Shown piece after piece: positions 1 through 8,154 of a stretch of DNA of 64,000 bases. Numbering within the stretch: position 1 is the stretch's first letter; every line of letters begins with the position of its first letter. The notes below the pieces were generated by a model. That model saw only the letters and a program-made list of their open reading frames with translations, was not told the origin of the DNA and made no database searches. The stretch lies in NCBI RefSeq assembly GCF_020687765.1, contig NZ_JAJEWJ010000001.1, forward strand, positions 124,001 through 188,000, written 5' to 3'. Source of the stretch: Sphingobacterium sp. FBM7-1 (GTDB lineage: Bacteria > Bacteroidota > Bacteroidia > Sphingobacteriales > Sphingobacteriaceae). A program made the position numbers and the translations under genes.

Positions 1-264
1 GCAGAAGCTATTTCCTACGGTGCTATTAAAATGAATATCGATACCGATATGCAATGGGCATTCTGGGACGGTATTCGGGCTTATGAGGCTAAAAATCGGG
101 GTTATTTGCAGGCGCAAATCGGTAATCCGGATGGGGCAGATTCACCGAATAAAAAATATTATGATCCACGGGTATGGTTGCGTAAAGGAGAGGATGCGTT
201 TGTAGAACGTTTAAAACAAGCCTTTAGTGAGTTGAATGCCATTGATGTGAATGCAAAATTATAA
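1..264 (+). CDS. fbaA: Class II fructose-bisphosphate aldolase, C-terminal part
   Basis: The reading frame is open from base 1 and enters the window mid-gene, so only the last 87 residues are present. The segment has the typical class II FBA ending: a NIDTD motif after the phosphate-binding region, then QIGNPDGADSPNKKYYDPRVW and an ELNAIDV tail. The enzyme is cytosolic and zinc-dependent and splits fructose-1,6-bisphosphate into DHAP and glyceraldehyde-3-phosphate in glycolysis. An in-frame ATG at 31 is internal to the NIDTD region and is not the start. A strong terminator follows. Confidence 0.93.
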   Translation, partial: AEAISYGAIKMNIDTDMQWAFWDGIRAYEAKNRGYLQAQIGNPDGADSPNKKYYDPRVWLRKGEDAFVERLKQAFSELNAIDVNAKL

Positions 265-289
265 GAAAGGATATACGTTTTTTCGCAAA

Positions 290-320
290 CAGCCTAGGGG
301 TTTACCTAGGCTGTTTTTTT
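290..320 (+). terminator. Rho-independent terminator after fbaA
   Basis: A 9-bp perfect stem (CAGCCTAGG / CCTAGGCTG) with a short loop is followed by seven T residues. It closes the aldolase transcript. Confidence 0.9.
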
Positions 321-402
321 ATGCCATTTAATCTTCAAAAATATTTTTATTATTTTTTTATCGTTGTCTTTTTTATATATTTATAGAAGAACGATGTAGA
401 TC

Positions 403-1284
403 ATGAATAAGCAGCGATTTTTACGGTTTTTGGAGTTTGAGAAACGCTATTCGGCGCATACCATTTCGGCCTATGAGTTGGAGATAGAGCGCTTTCTCCA
501 GTTCTTATCTGCCGAAGATATTGCTTTTGAAAGCGTGGATTATCGAGTTGTCCGACATTTTTTAGCATCGATGAAAGAAAATGGAAGACAGGCCTCGAGT
601 ATTAACCGCTCTATATCGTCCTTACGTTCTTTTTATAAATTTCTAGTCAGAGAAGGCTATATAGTTTCCAGCCCTATGCAGCTTGTGCAGGCGCTCAAAA
701 CTCCGAAGAGATTACCCGTAGTAGTCGAATCGGAAAAGATGGTGGATTTGTTGGAGAAGAGGCGTATAGATCAGGATAGTTTTGAGGAAGCACGCGATTT
801 CTTGATTTTGGAAATGTTATTTGGCACGGGGATTCGTGTATCCGAACTACTGGCTATTCAAGAAGGTGATATTGATACCTATAATAGTCGGATACGTATA
901 TTCGGAAAAAGGAACAAAGAGCGACTGGTGCCTATACACCGGACGCTATTGGAAGAAATCAAGCAGTATTTAGCGTTGAAAAACGCGCAAGATTTTAAAA
1001 ACAAATCCTCCTATCTAATCGTTACCAAAGAAGGAAAGCAGGCTTATCGTGGTTTGGTCTATAATAGGGTCCGGCAAAACCTAGGACATATTACATCCCA
1101 GCAGAAAAAAAGTCCGCACGTGTTGCGCCACACCTTCGCAACGGCGCTTTTGAATAATGGAGCGGATTTAAATGCCATTAAAGAGTTACTGGGACATGCT
1201 GGTTTAGCGGCTACACAAATTTATACGCACAACTCTGTAGAAAGATTAAAGTCTATTTATAAACAAGCCCATCCAAAGGCTTAA
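403..1284 (+). CDS. xerC: Tyrosine recombinase, XerC/XerD type
   Basis: This 293-residue protein has the length and layout of the chromosomal Xer recombinases: an N-terminal SAM-like core-binding domain (about residues 1-85) and a C-terminal catalytic domain (about 105-290). The catalytic set is visible: Arg145 in GTGIRVSELL, Lys169, His239 and Arg242 in HVLRHTFAT, His265 in LLGHAG, and the nucleophile Tyr274 in QIYTH. Xer proteins resolve chromosome dimers at dif. The gene sits 14 bp upstream of raiA, an arrangement I know from other Bacteroidota. Whether this copy is XerC or XerD cannot be decided from the sequence alone. No phage genes adjoin it, so it reads as a housekeeping recombinase. 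Confidence 0.88.
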   Translation: MNKQRFLRFLEFEKRYSAHTISAYELEIERFLQFLSAEDIAFESVDYRVVRHFLASMKENGRQASSINRSISSLRSFYKFLVREGYIVSSPMQLVQALKTPKRLPVVVESEKMVDLLEKRRIDQDSFEEARDFLILEMLFGTGIRVSELLAIQEGDIDTYNSRIRIFGKRNKERLVPIHRTLLEEIKQYLALKNAQDFKNKSSYLIVTKEGKQAYRGLVYNRVRQNLGHITSQQKKSPHVLRHTFATALLNNGADLNAIKELLGHAGLAATQIYTHNSVERLKSIYKQAHPKA

Positions 1285-1287
1285 AAA

Positions 1288-1294
1288 AAGGAGG
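1288..1294 (+). promoter_or_regulatory. Strong Shine-Dalgarno sequence of raiA
   Basis: AAGGAGG lies 4 nt before the raiA ATG. Full anti-SD complementarity is unusual in Bacteroidota, so efficient translation of raiA looks selected. Confidence 0.7.
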
Positions 1295-1298
1295 AAAA

Positions 1299-1643
1299 AT
1301 GAACATTACTGTGCAATCAATCAAGTTTGATGCTGATCAAAAGTTAGTGGATTTTATCAAAAAGAAAACAGCGAAACTAGAACAGTTTTTGGACAACATC
1401 ATCGAAAGTGTATGTTATCTTCGGTTGGAAAATGTAGACGACGAGGCGAACAAAGTAGTAGAATTGAAGATGAACATACCGGGTAATCAATTATTTGCCA
1501 AAGCACAGGCGAAAAGTTTCGAAGAAGCGACTGATATTGCGGTGGAATCGCTACGGCGACAGATCAATAAACATAAGACGAAAACTAGGACAGCAGTAAG
1601 TAATCACAAAGAGTTATTAGGTAATCCCGAAGAGGATTTTTAA
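1299..1643 (+). CDS. raiA: Ribosome-associated translation inhibitor / short hibernation factor (HPF/RaiA)
   Basis: At 114 residues this is a short-form S30EA-family protein: a single beta-alpha-beta-beta-beta-alpha domain without the C-terminal dimerisation extension of long HPF. Family features seen are the MNITVQSIKFDADQKLVDFI start, a basic segment around residue 85-100 (SLRRQINKHKTKTR) that contacts rRNA, and the ALYLRL-like central strands. It binds the 30S decoding region of idle ribosomes in stationary phase. It is cotranscribed with the recombinase upstream and ends in a clear terminator. Confidence 0.9.
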   Translation: MNITVQSIKFDADQKLVDFIKKKTAKLEQFLDNIIESVCYLRLENVDDEANKVVELKMNIPGNQLFAKAQAKSFEEATDIAVESLRRQINKHKTKTRTAVSNHKELLGNPEEDF

Positions 1644-1660
1644 CTAATAAGTGAAAATAG

Positions 1661-1688
1661 AAAAGCCGATCGTATGATCGGCTTTTTT
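1661..1688 (+). terminator. Rho-independent terminator after raiA
   Basis: The stem AAAAGCCGATC / GATCGGCTTTT with a 4-nt GTAT-type loop runs into a T-rich tract. Confidence 0.9.
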
Positions 1689-1709
1689 TATAATCTTTCG
1701 GTAATTAAT

Positions 1710-1740
1710 TTGGATTGAATCTGAATAAGACATATATTTG
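1710..1740 (+). promoter_or_regulatory. Bacteroidota housekeeping promoter
   Basis: TTG (1710-1712) and a perfect -7 box TATATTTG (1733-1740) are separated by 20 bp, matching the TTG-N19/20-TAnnTTTG consensus. It lies 20 nt before the ATG of the 120-residue gene. Confidence 0.7.
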
Positions 1741-1760
1741 CTCAGCGAATTTCAATAACG

Positions 1761-2123
1761 ATGATTTGTCCATTAGCACACGTAGAAGAAGTATTTAGAA
1801 CATCAAACGGCGCTGTTTATCAGTGCAGCCGCAAAAACTGTTATTGGTTAGAATATCAAGACACGACTACGGCATTTAAGATTTCGGACTTTTTTCTGTT
1901 TAAGAAGCGTATAGATGCTATGGATATCGCCCGCATGCTAGCCGATACAGCACGCTCTGCTGATTTTGAAATCATCATGCCTCACCGTACCGAAAGATGT
2001 TTCATTCTTTCTGTTCAGGATATCCTTAATTTAAAGGAAATCCTAGCTGGTGCAAAATTTATGATCGAACTAAATAGTGAAATCAAACGAGCACTTCGAA
2101 AGGATACGTTATTTGTAGTTTAG
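1761..2123 (+). CDS. Small conserved Bacteroidota protein (DUF6686-like)
   Basis: A 120-residue soluble protein with no signal peptide or membrane segment. Near the N-terminus it has paired cysteines (C3, and C22/C27 in YQCSRKNCYW), followed by a YQDTTTAFKISDFFLFKKRI segment. The pattern recalls small Bacteroidota proteins of the DUF6686 type, but I cannot confirm the family. The start is fixed by a good promoter ending 20 nt upstream. It is a single-gene unit between raiA and ferritin, and no function can be assigned. Confidence 0.75.
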   Translation: MICPLAHVEEVFRTSNGAVYQCSRKNCYWLEYQDTTTAFKISDFFLFKKRIDAMDIARMLADTARSADFEIIMPHRTERCFILSVQDILNLKEILAGAKFMIELNSEIKRALRKDTLFVV

Positions 2124-2224
2124 TTTTTTAATTGTACTGATTCCAAACAAGTTACAGTTGATTCGCAGTAATTTAGACTTAATTTGTATTGTATTTTCTT
2201 GGCACCTTTTGGGCATTATTGAAC

Positions 2225-2232
2225 TATCTTTG
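2225..2232 (+). promoter_or_regulatory. -7 box upstream of ferritin
   Basis: TATCTTTG matches TAnnTTTG exactly and lies 64 nt before the ferritin ATG. A TTTTG sits only 13 bp upstream (2207-2211) and a TTG 23 bp upstream, so the -33 element is not ideally spaced. Confidence 0.5.
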
Positions 2233-2296
2233 TATAAACAATGTGAGGAATACATTGTTTACCTATTACAACGTATATATTTAAAATTCAATAAAT

Positions 2297-2824
2297 ATGA
2301 AAGATCTATTAAAATTAAAGTCTTCACTATCGGAAGAAATAGAAAATATATTAAATGCACAGGTGAAAGTAGAAGCACATGCTTCTGCACTTTATTTAGC
2401 CATGTCTTCGTGGTGTGATGATCAGGGTTTAGATAATGCCGCAACTTTTTTTGCTAAGCAAGCGGATGAGGAGCGCGAGCATATGCTAAAACTGTTTAAC
2501 TATATCAGTAACCGCGGTGGTCGTGCGATTTCTCCTGAGATTACGAATATACCTGTTGATTTCGAATCATTCCGTGGTGTATTTGAGCAGACCTTAGAGC
2601 AGGAAATGCACGTTACCGAACAGTTTAACAATATCGCGGACAGATGTATGAAGGTGAAAGACTATGTAACATTCAATTTTGTACAGTGGTTCTTAGAGGA
2701 GCAAGTAGAAGAGGAGTATGTAGCACGTCGCATTTTAGAATTGTTCGATGTAATCGGTGAGGAAGGTACTGGACGTTGGGAGATTGACAAACATTTGGTT
2801 AAAGTAACGTTTGACGGAGAATAA
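2297..2824 (+). CDS. ftnA: Non-haem ferritin
   Basis: This 175-residue four-helix-bundle protein aligns well with bacterial ferritins. The ferroxidase ligands are in place: Glu26 in VEAHAS, Glu59 and His62 in ADEEREHM, Glu103 in LEQEM, and the EEQVEEE cluster at 134-140 including the Gln of the third site. It oxidises Fe(II) and stores Fe(III) in a 24-mer cytosolic shell, limiting Fenton chemistry. The C-terminus GRWEIDKHL is also typical. It is a monocistronic unit with its own promoter motif. No haem-binding Met of bacterioferritin is seen, so ferritin rather than Bfr is the call. Confidence 0.94.
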   Translation: MKDLLKLKSSLSEEIENILNAQVKVEAHASALYLAMSSWCDDQGLDNAATFFAKQADEEREHMLKLFNYISNRGGRAISPEITNIPVDFESFRGVFEQTLEQEMHVTEQFNNIADRCMKVKDYVTFNFVQWFLEEQVEEEYVARRILELFDVIGEEGTGRWEIDKHLVKVTFDGE

Positions 2825-2905
2825 TTTCAATAAAATCAGGTAGGCGGGTCATTTCGAGAGGGAGATGACCCGCTTTTCTTTTGTCAGATTTCATTTTTTT
2901 GTATA

Positions 2906-2934
2906 TTGACACAAATGTGTAAACGATAATTTTG
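2906..2934 (+). promoter_or_regulatory. Promoter-like sequence overlapping the GTG start of the next gene
   Basis: TTG (2906-2908), an 18-bp spacer and TAATTTTG (2927-2934) match the Bacteroidota promoter, but the last G is the first base of the GTG start codon. If active, transcription would start inside the gene, so it may be a chance match. Confidence 0.3.
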
Positions 2935-5687
2935 TGAGACAATATCGGTATCTTATATTCCTGATTGGAGCGCTCTTCTTTGTTGGGCTGGAAGCTAATG
3001 TAGTCCAAGCTCAAACGGAGAAACGCCAGATCCAGGGTTTTGTAGTGGATACCGTTGGGACGAGGTTAAAAGGTGTCACGGTGCGGTTAACCAGTACGGA
3101 AGACACGATTATGGCAATCAGTTCCAATGCCGGATATTACCGGTTTAAAGATATAAGGGGATCGGATATACGGATCTCGTATAGTATGATCGGTTATCAA
3201 ATTGTAAGCCGCGTACTTTCTCCTCAAGACCTATCCAGTTTTATTGTTATGCCCAATGTGATCCTTCGGCCGCAGAATTCATTAATTGAAGGGGTATATG
3301 TTGTCAAGACAATTCCGATGGTTTACATGGGGGACACCATTCAGTATAATATGGATGCATTTACTTTCCGATCAAATTCCCTTTTAGAGGAAGCGTTGAA
3401 ACAATTACCGGGCATTCAGGTATCTCGAGATGGTACGGTGTATGCTCAAGGTAAGCCTATTTCTTCTGTACAGGTAGATGGAAAGCGTTTCTTTGGTGGA
3501 GATGTGCTGACAGCGACGCGTAACCTCCCTGCGGATTTTATTAAAAGTATTCAGGTACTAAATTACCGCAATGAACATTCGACGGATAAAAGCTTTACAC
3601 CGGAGGAGCCGCAAAAAGTTCTCAATATTGTGCTCAAAGAGGATCGTAAACGTATTTCATTTGGACAACTTACAGCTGGTGTCGGTACGCGTGAGCGTTA
3701 TATTGGTAGTGCGGGACTCAATCGTTTTGATGATGGACAGGAGTTCTCTGTAGTGGGGTCTATAAATAATACCAATACCAGTCTTTTTTCTTTTGGTTCG
3801 CCGACGGGAATGGGGGAACGGGAAACCTCTCTTTTTGATGCTACCGATTTTGTCGATCCGACTGATGGGCTTAATAATATCAAGTCGCTAGGGGTTAGTT
3901 TTTCAGATAATTTAGCGGAAAATACGCAGTTTAATGCCAGCTACACTTTTAGTCGGAAGAAAAATTTTACGGAAGGGAATTCTATACTTCGCTCAGATTA
4001 TCTGTTGAACCGAATTTCTAATGAGGAAAACTATGATATCACGAACGATAATAATTTCCATCGACTTGCAGCAGAATTTAAACATTTATTTAAAAATCAG
4101 GATGTACTAGAAATAAAACCGATTTTTTCGTACAGTAGCGTGCACCTTTGGAATAACCGAAGGAGACAAGTTAATAATAACCGCATAACGAATAGGGGAA
4201 CGTATCAAGATTCGTCTTATCAAAAAAATCCGAATCTTGACTTAGATTTGCTCTATGTGAAAGCATTCAAAAAACCGGGTAGAAAACTGTTGGGGAACGT
4301 TTCCTTCAATTTTAATAGTCAGCGTAAACTGGAGGACGTACTGGATCGTTATGTGTCGCTGGATTCCACACCCTTAGAGCCTTTGCGCAGTTTATTTGAA
4401 CAACGCTATTTTATTCAACTGCGAAATGGAACGGATGCGGTTCGAGCATCAATGTCTTTTGTAGAGCCTTTTTCCGATTATAGCACGCTAGAGCTTCTAT
4501 ATCATTATGAGCTTACCGATATGACTACGCAAAGGTTAGTGGAGGATAAATTAAAGTCAGAGGAGTTAGGAGATTTCGTGTATGTGGATTCCTTAGGGGT
4601 AAATTATAATTACCGGTTTCGGAATAGCCGGATGGGATTGAATTATCAGTATACGCCCAACAAATCGTTTAAAACCAATATTGGCTTCGCGGTACAGCCA
4701 GTAAGATTAAGCAGTTTTCTACCGAAGGAAGATATGGAGTACACCTACGAAAATGTAAATCTGGTACCCACAGCAGGTTTTAAGTGGCGGTTGAACGAGG
4801 AGACGGACTGGAGTGTAGATTATATCGGTAAAAACAACCAACCGAATCTTTTACATATTATTCCCATTCGCGATAATAGCAACTCTCAAAATATTATCGT
4901 AGGAAACCCTGAGCTAAAAGCCGAATTTTCCAACCGAATTAGTACGACGCTGCGAAAGTTTGTAACCTCGAGAGGGCAATATTTGGAGACGAATTTTGCG
5001 TACAATTACGTGAGTAATAAGATCGTATCGGATAAAACCGCCTTTTCCGGTTCTACCATTCAGGAAACGACTTTCAAAAATACGGACGGTTATTACGATA
5101 TCAGGTGGTATTATCTTTTCAATACTCCTTTGTTTAGCGAAAATGTCCAATTGGATATTAGTGGAAACACGGATTATTACCATAATTTGTCGTACGTAAA
5201 TGATCAACGGAATACTACTCAGCAATTCCTCTATTCGCAATCGGCCCAGCTCCGCTATAGTTGGGGGGAATACGTAGAGTCTGTATTTAAAGCGAATTAT
5301 CTGCTTAATCAAGCTAGTTATACATGGCCTTATCCGACGAAGATCACGGGACATAGCTTACTGGCCAGTGCGGCTGCCAAAAGTTATTTGGGTGAATATG
5401 TGACGGTGGGTGCAGAGATGTCTCAACGTTTTAATTCGGGATATGCCAGTAGTTTTATGAATATTAACCCGACGATCATAAACGCGTATCTAGAGTTTTC
5501 TTTTTTGCATAATAAACGAGCATTACTGCGTTTACAAGGATTTGATTTATTGGATCAGAATAAAAACATGGGTACTTATAGCGAGTATGTAGGGAATGAT
5601 CTATATGAAGCACGAAATAACCGACTTGGACGTTACTTTATGATCACCTTAAACCTGCGGTTACAGAAATTCCCAAAAGATAGATAA
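2934..5687 (+). CDS. Outer-membrane beta-barrel protein with carboxypeptidase-regulatory-like domain
   Basis: The 917-residue product starts with a signal peptide (MRQYRYLIFLIGALFFVGLEANVVQAQ). A carboxypeptidase-regulatory-like (CarboxypepD_reg) domain follows at about 30-115, then a plug-like part around 130-215 (LPGIQVSRDGTVYAQGKPISSVQVDGK). The rest is a long C-terminal barrel rich in alternating aromatic strands. It belongs to the TonB-receptor-related barrel proteins of Bacteroidota and presumably sits in the outer membrane; no ligand is evident and no SusD partner is adjacent. The start must be GTG at 2934, because an in-frame stop lies at 2907 and no ATG occurs before residue 50. The next gene begins one base after the stop, suggesting coupling. 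Confidence 0.85.
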   Translation: MRQYRYLIFLIGALFFVGLEANVVQAQTEKRQIQGFVVDTVGTRLKGVTVRLTSTEDTIMAISSNAGYYRFKDIRGSDIRISYSMIGYQIVSRVLSPQDLSSFIVMPNVILRPQNSLIEGVYVVKTIPMVYMGDTIQYNMDAFTFRSNSLLEEALKQLPGIQVSRDGTVYAQGKPISSVQVDGKRFFGGDVLTATRNLPADFIKSIQVLNYRNEHSTDKSFTPEEPQKVLNIVLKEDRKRISFGQLTAGVGTRERYIGSAGLNRFDDGQEFSVVGSINNTNTSLFSFGSPTGMGERETSLFDATDFVDPTDGLNNIKSLGVSFSDNLAENTQFNASYTFSRKKNFTEGNSILRSDYLLNRISNEENYDITNDNNFHRLAAEFKHLFKNQDVLEIKPIFSYSSVHLWNNRRRQVNNNRITNRGTYQDSSYQKNPNLDLDLLYVKAFKKPGRKLLGNVSFNFNSQRKLEDVLDRYVSLDSTPLEPLRSLFEQRYFIQLRNGTDAVRASMSFVEPFSDYSTLELLYHYELTDMTTQRLVEDKLKSEELGDFVYVDSLGVNYNYRFRNSRMGLNYQYTPNKSFKTNIGFAVQPVRLSSFLPKEDMEYTYENVNLVPTAGFKWRLNEETDWSVDYIGKNNQPNLLHIIPIRDNSNSQNIIVGNPELKAEFSNRISTTLRKFVTSRGQYLETNFAYNYVSNKIVSDKTAFSGSTIQETTFKNTDGYYDIRWYYLFNTPLFSENVQLDISGNTDYYHNLSYVNDQRNTTQQFLYSQSAQLRYSWGEYVESVFKANYLLNQASYTWPYPTKITGHSLLASAAAKSYLGEYVTVGAEMSQRFNSGYASSFMNINPTIINAYLEFSFLHNKRALLRLQGFDLLDQNKNMGTYSEYVGNDLYEARNNRLGRYFMITLNLRLQKFPKDR

Positions 5688-5688
5688 C

Positions 5689-6663
5689 ATGACACAGATG
5701 AAAGCCATAGTGATTACAAAAGCAGGCGGTCCAGATGTTTTACAGTTGCAAAACCGAGCTGTTCCTGTTATCGGGGATGATGAGGTGTTGATACAGGTGA
5801 AAGCCGCCGGAATTAACCGACCGGATCTGTTCCAGCGTAAGGGAAATTATGCAGCACCATTGGGAGTAGTAGCAGATATTCCGGGGCTGGAGGTTTCGGG
5901 TCTCGTTACGCAGATCGGTTCGGCCGTGACATCCTGGAAGGTGGGGGATAAGGTATGTTGTTTAGTCGCAGGTGGTGGATATGCCGAGTTTGTGACTACC
6001 CATACAGCTATGTGTCTTCCGATGCCTGCCGGATTCAGTTTTGAAGAAGCAGCAATTTTACCCGAAACTATTTATACAGTATGGGACAACGTGTTTCGGC
6101 GGGGGGCTCTACAGAAAGGAGAGACGGTTTTGATACACGGTGGATCCGGTGGAATTGGGAGTACGGCTATACAGCTAGCTAAAGCCTTCGGCGCGCGTGT
6201 ACTGACTACCGTTAGTTCAGAAGAGAAAGAAAAATATTGTCGGAACTTGGGCGCAGATGAAGTTGTGCGTTATACGGCACGTGATTTTAGGGAAGGCTTC
6301 GCTGCTGAACATGTACATCTTGTGGTAGATAGTATCGGTGGGGATTATTTTCAGAAGAATATCGATTTATTGCAGGCCGACGGACGCTTAATCTACATCA
6401 ATGCGATGAGAGGGCAAAAAGTTGAGCTTCCTATTTTAACCTTGATGCAAAAACGTATTTTGATAACGGGTAGTACATTACGCGCTAGGGATCTTTCTTT
6501 CAAAATATCCCTTACGCGTGATGTATTGCAGTATGTATGGCCGCTTATGGGGAAATCTTTCCAACCGCAGTTGTTTAGGGTATTTCCACTGGAAGCAGCA
6601 GCCGAAGCACATGCGCTTATGGAGAATGGCGCTTTTTTAGGTAAACTTGTGCTCCGCGTCTAG
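5689..6663 (+). CDS. NAD(P)H-quinone oxidoreductase, zinc-independent MDR family (PIG3-like)
   Basis: A 324-residue medium-chain dehydrogenase/reductase: a GroES-like domain (about 1-125) with the quinone-reductase signature around AAGINRPDLFQRKGNY, and a Rossmann domain with the NADPH motif HGGSGGIG at 150-157. The catalytic-zinc cysteines of alcohol dehydrogenases are absent, as in Qor/TP53I3 proteins, which reduce quinones by one electron. The ATG follows the stop of the barrel-protein gene by one base, so the two are probably translated from one mRNA. A second in-frame ATG at 5698 (MKAIVITKAGG) is the more typical family start and may be the true one. Confidence 0.88.
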   Translation: MTQMKAIVITKAGGPDVLQLQNRAVPVIGDDEVLIQVKAAGINRPDLFQRKGNYAAPLGVVADIPGLEVSGLVTQIGSAVTSWKVGDKVCCLVAGGGYAEFVTTHTAMCLPMPAGFSFEEAAILPETIYTVWDNVFRRGALQKGETVLIHGGSGGIGSTAIQLAKAFGARVLTTVSSEEKEKYCRNLGADEVVRYTARDFREGFAAEHVHLVVDSIGGDYFQKNIDLLQADGRLIYINAMRGQKVELPILTLMQKRILITGSTLRARDLSFKISLTRDVLQYVWPLMGKSFQPQLFRVFPLEAAAEAHALMENGAFLGKLVLRV

Positions 6664-6666
6664 GTT

Positions 6667-7116
6667 TTAGAGTTTGAACGCCTGTCTTGCTAATAGCTGC
6701 CAGCCATCCGTCGCTTTTACCCAGGTTAATAGGATACCTAAGCGGATATTAGCGACTCCTTTCCCAGGGTCGTTTGTTCGGGCGCTTAGTGTGTGACGGA
6801 CGATAGCCGTACGATCTTGTACATCGACCGTCTGATCGGTGATTTCAATCTCTTCAAACACCGACGCTCCCGAAACAAGTGTATGGACAAAATCTTCTTT
6901 CGTTTCTATTCTACCACTGGAATGCCCGTAACTGAGTTTATCGGATGCCAGTTGATTTAATTGCTGACTATTTGGCTTTAACATAGCGTTGATGAGTGCT
7001 TTTGTCGCGATCTCTACTTCCTGGGTGGCTTTGTTTTCCTGTGCGGATGCCTCGGAAAAAATAGCTGTCATCATAATCGTCAGCATGACGACGGATACTT
7101 TATTGTATAACATCAT
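6667..7116 (-). CDS. Secreted NTF2-like (DUF4440-type) protein
   Basis: A 149-residue protein with an N-terminal signal peptide (MMLYNKVSVVMLTIMMTAIFSEASAQ) and a single SnoaL/NTF2-like cone fold. The family pattern includes QLNQLASDKLSYGHSSGRIETKEDFV and a terminal GWQLLARQAF strand. Such domains are found both as small enzymes and as ligand-binding proteins; here no catalytic residue can be picked out. It is likely periplasmic. It converges on the quinone-reductase gene, leaving only 3 bp between their ends. Confidence 0.82.
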   Translation of the reverse strand: MMLYNKVSVVMLTIMMTAIFSEASAQENKATQEVEIATKALINAMLKPNSQQLNQLASDKLSYGHSSGRIETKEDFVHTLVSGASVFEEIEITDQTVDVQDRTAIVRHTLSARTNDPGKGVANIRLGILLTWVKATDGWQLLARQAFKL

Positions 7117-7146
7117 ATGGTGATAATTTTATTTAATAACCGAATT

Positions 7147-7165
7147 TACCGACTCTGGGTCGGTA
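7147..7165 (-). promoter_or_regulatory. Short hairpin in the leader of the NTF2-like gene
   Basis: The perfect 7-bp arms TACCGAC and GTCGGTA with a 5-nt loop lie 31 nt before the ATG at 7116. This could be a leader hairpin or an operator. Confidence 0.4.
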
Positions 7166-7209
7166 TTCCAAATAAATTATCTACAATAGCCGAGTCATAA
7201 TTGAGGGTG

Positions 7210-7239
7210 TTGTGAACTTCAAAAAAGATAGTTATTTTG
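7210..7239 (+). promoter_or_regulatory. Promoter of the YceI lipoprotein gene
   Basis: TTG (7210-7212), a 19-bp spacer and TTATTTTG (7232-7239, one mismatch to TAnnTTTG) end 31 nt before the ATG. Confidence 0.6.
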
Positions 7240-7270
7240 GTATCAATTTTATTTAGATAAAAACACGTTT

Positions 7271-7945
7271 ATGAAAAAGATTTTTTTATCAGCGATGGTA
7301 GGTACTGCCATCCTATTTGCATCTTGCGGGGGGAACTCCACAAATACACAAACTTCCGAAAAACAGGAGGTTGCTGAAAAACAGGGTGAAATATTTATAA
7401 CGGATACGACGACATCCAATGTGAGCTGGAGGGCTACACATAAAGGCGGACTTGCTCCTCGCTGGGGAAATATTGCCATCACTTCTGGAGAGTTATCGGT
7501 GACCGATGGCAATTTGACAGCAGGTGATTTCGTAGTTGATATGGAATCTATCGTTGTTGACAATGCTTCAGTAACAGAAGCTGACAAGAAAGCGATCGAC
7601 CTACAAAACCATTTGAAAGGTGCTGACTTTTTTGAGGTTGAAAAATATCCGACAGCAACCTTCCATATTACGCAAGTGAGCGATTTGGATCCCGCCGCAG
7701 AAAGTTTACTAGAAGGCGCCAATAAGCTGGTTAGTGGAAACCTAACTTTGCAGGACAGTACTTTGAATGTGACATTCCCGGCTAAAATAGATGTCCAAGG
7801 CGATCAGGTTGCTGTGGAAGCTAAATTCACGGTGAACCGTATTGATTGGGGAATTAAATTCGGCGCGTCAGAGTTAGATCCAGCAGAATGGGGTATCAGC
7901 AAAGACATAGAAGTTGGTGTGAATTTACAAGCGACAAAGCAGTAA
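7271..7945 (+). CDS. YceI-family lipoprotein
   Basis: The 224-residue product has a lipoprotein signal with the lipobox LFASC (Cys18 followed by GGN), then a Ser/Thr/Gln linker and a YceI lipocalin-like domain (about 40-222). Family marks are VSWRATHKGGLAPRWGNIAITSGEL, the HLKGADFFEVEKYPTATFHI motif and a terminal NRIDWGIKFGAS. YceI proteins bind polyisoprenoid or amide-type hydrophobic molecules. Glycine after the lipidated cysteine, as common in Bacteroidota, is compatible with outer-membrane sorting. It is transcribed alone, with its own promoter and terminator. Confidence 0.92.
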   Translation: MKKIFLSAMVGTAILFASCGGNSTNTQTSEKQEVAEKQGEIFITDTTTSNVSWRATHKGGLAPRWGNIAITSGELSVTDGNLTAGDFVVDMESIVVDNASVTEADKKAIDLQNHLKGADFFEVEKYPTATFHITQVSDLDPAAESLLEGANKLVSGNLTLQDSTLNVTFPAKIDVQGDQVAVEAKFTVNRIDWGIKFGASELDPAEWGISKDIEVGVNLQATKQ

Positions 7946-7972
7946 GCTCTAATAGTTCCTTAACAGAATAAT

Positions 7973-8003
7973 CGCCTCCTCAGGACTTGAGGGGGCTTTT
8001 TTG
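7973..8003 (+). terminator. Rho-independent terminator after the YceI gene
   Basis: The arms GCCTCCTC / GAGGGGGC pair with one G-U and are followed by TTTTTTG. Confidence 0.8.
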
Positions 8004-8013
8004 TAGGTTATTT

Positions 8014-8054
8014 AAATAAAAAAGGACTTTCAAACGGAGAGAATGAAAGCCCTT
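8014..8054 (-). terminator. Terminator for the DUF294 operon; SusC-leader-like sequence beside it
   Basis: Read on the minus strand, AAGGGCTTTCA pairs with TGAAAGTCCTT and is followed by a T run. The adjacent plus-strand text at 8055-8090 (ACTAACCAATTATAAACC, then ATTATGAAA) resembles 5' leaders of Bacteroidota surface-protein genes. The ATG there opens only a 5-codon frame, so it may be a relic. Confidence 0.6.
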
Positions 8055-8154
8055 AACTAACCAATTATAAACCTAAATTATGAAAGTACAAATATAGTGT
8101 GTTTTCAACACTAAGTCAAGTCTTTCTAGTTGTTGGATTGTAACAATATTATGC

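Noticed and set aside
403..1284. Phage or integron integrase at 0.4-1.3 kb
   Set aside because: Length, motif spacing and the raiA neighbour fit the housekeeping Xer recombinase; no att site, cassette or phage gene is nearby.
2158..2418. Plus-strand ORF of 86 codons overlapping the ferritin start
   Set aside because: It overlaps a certain gene in another frame and covers its promoter region.
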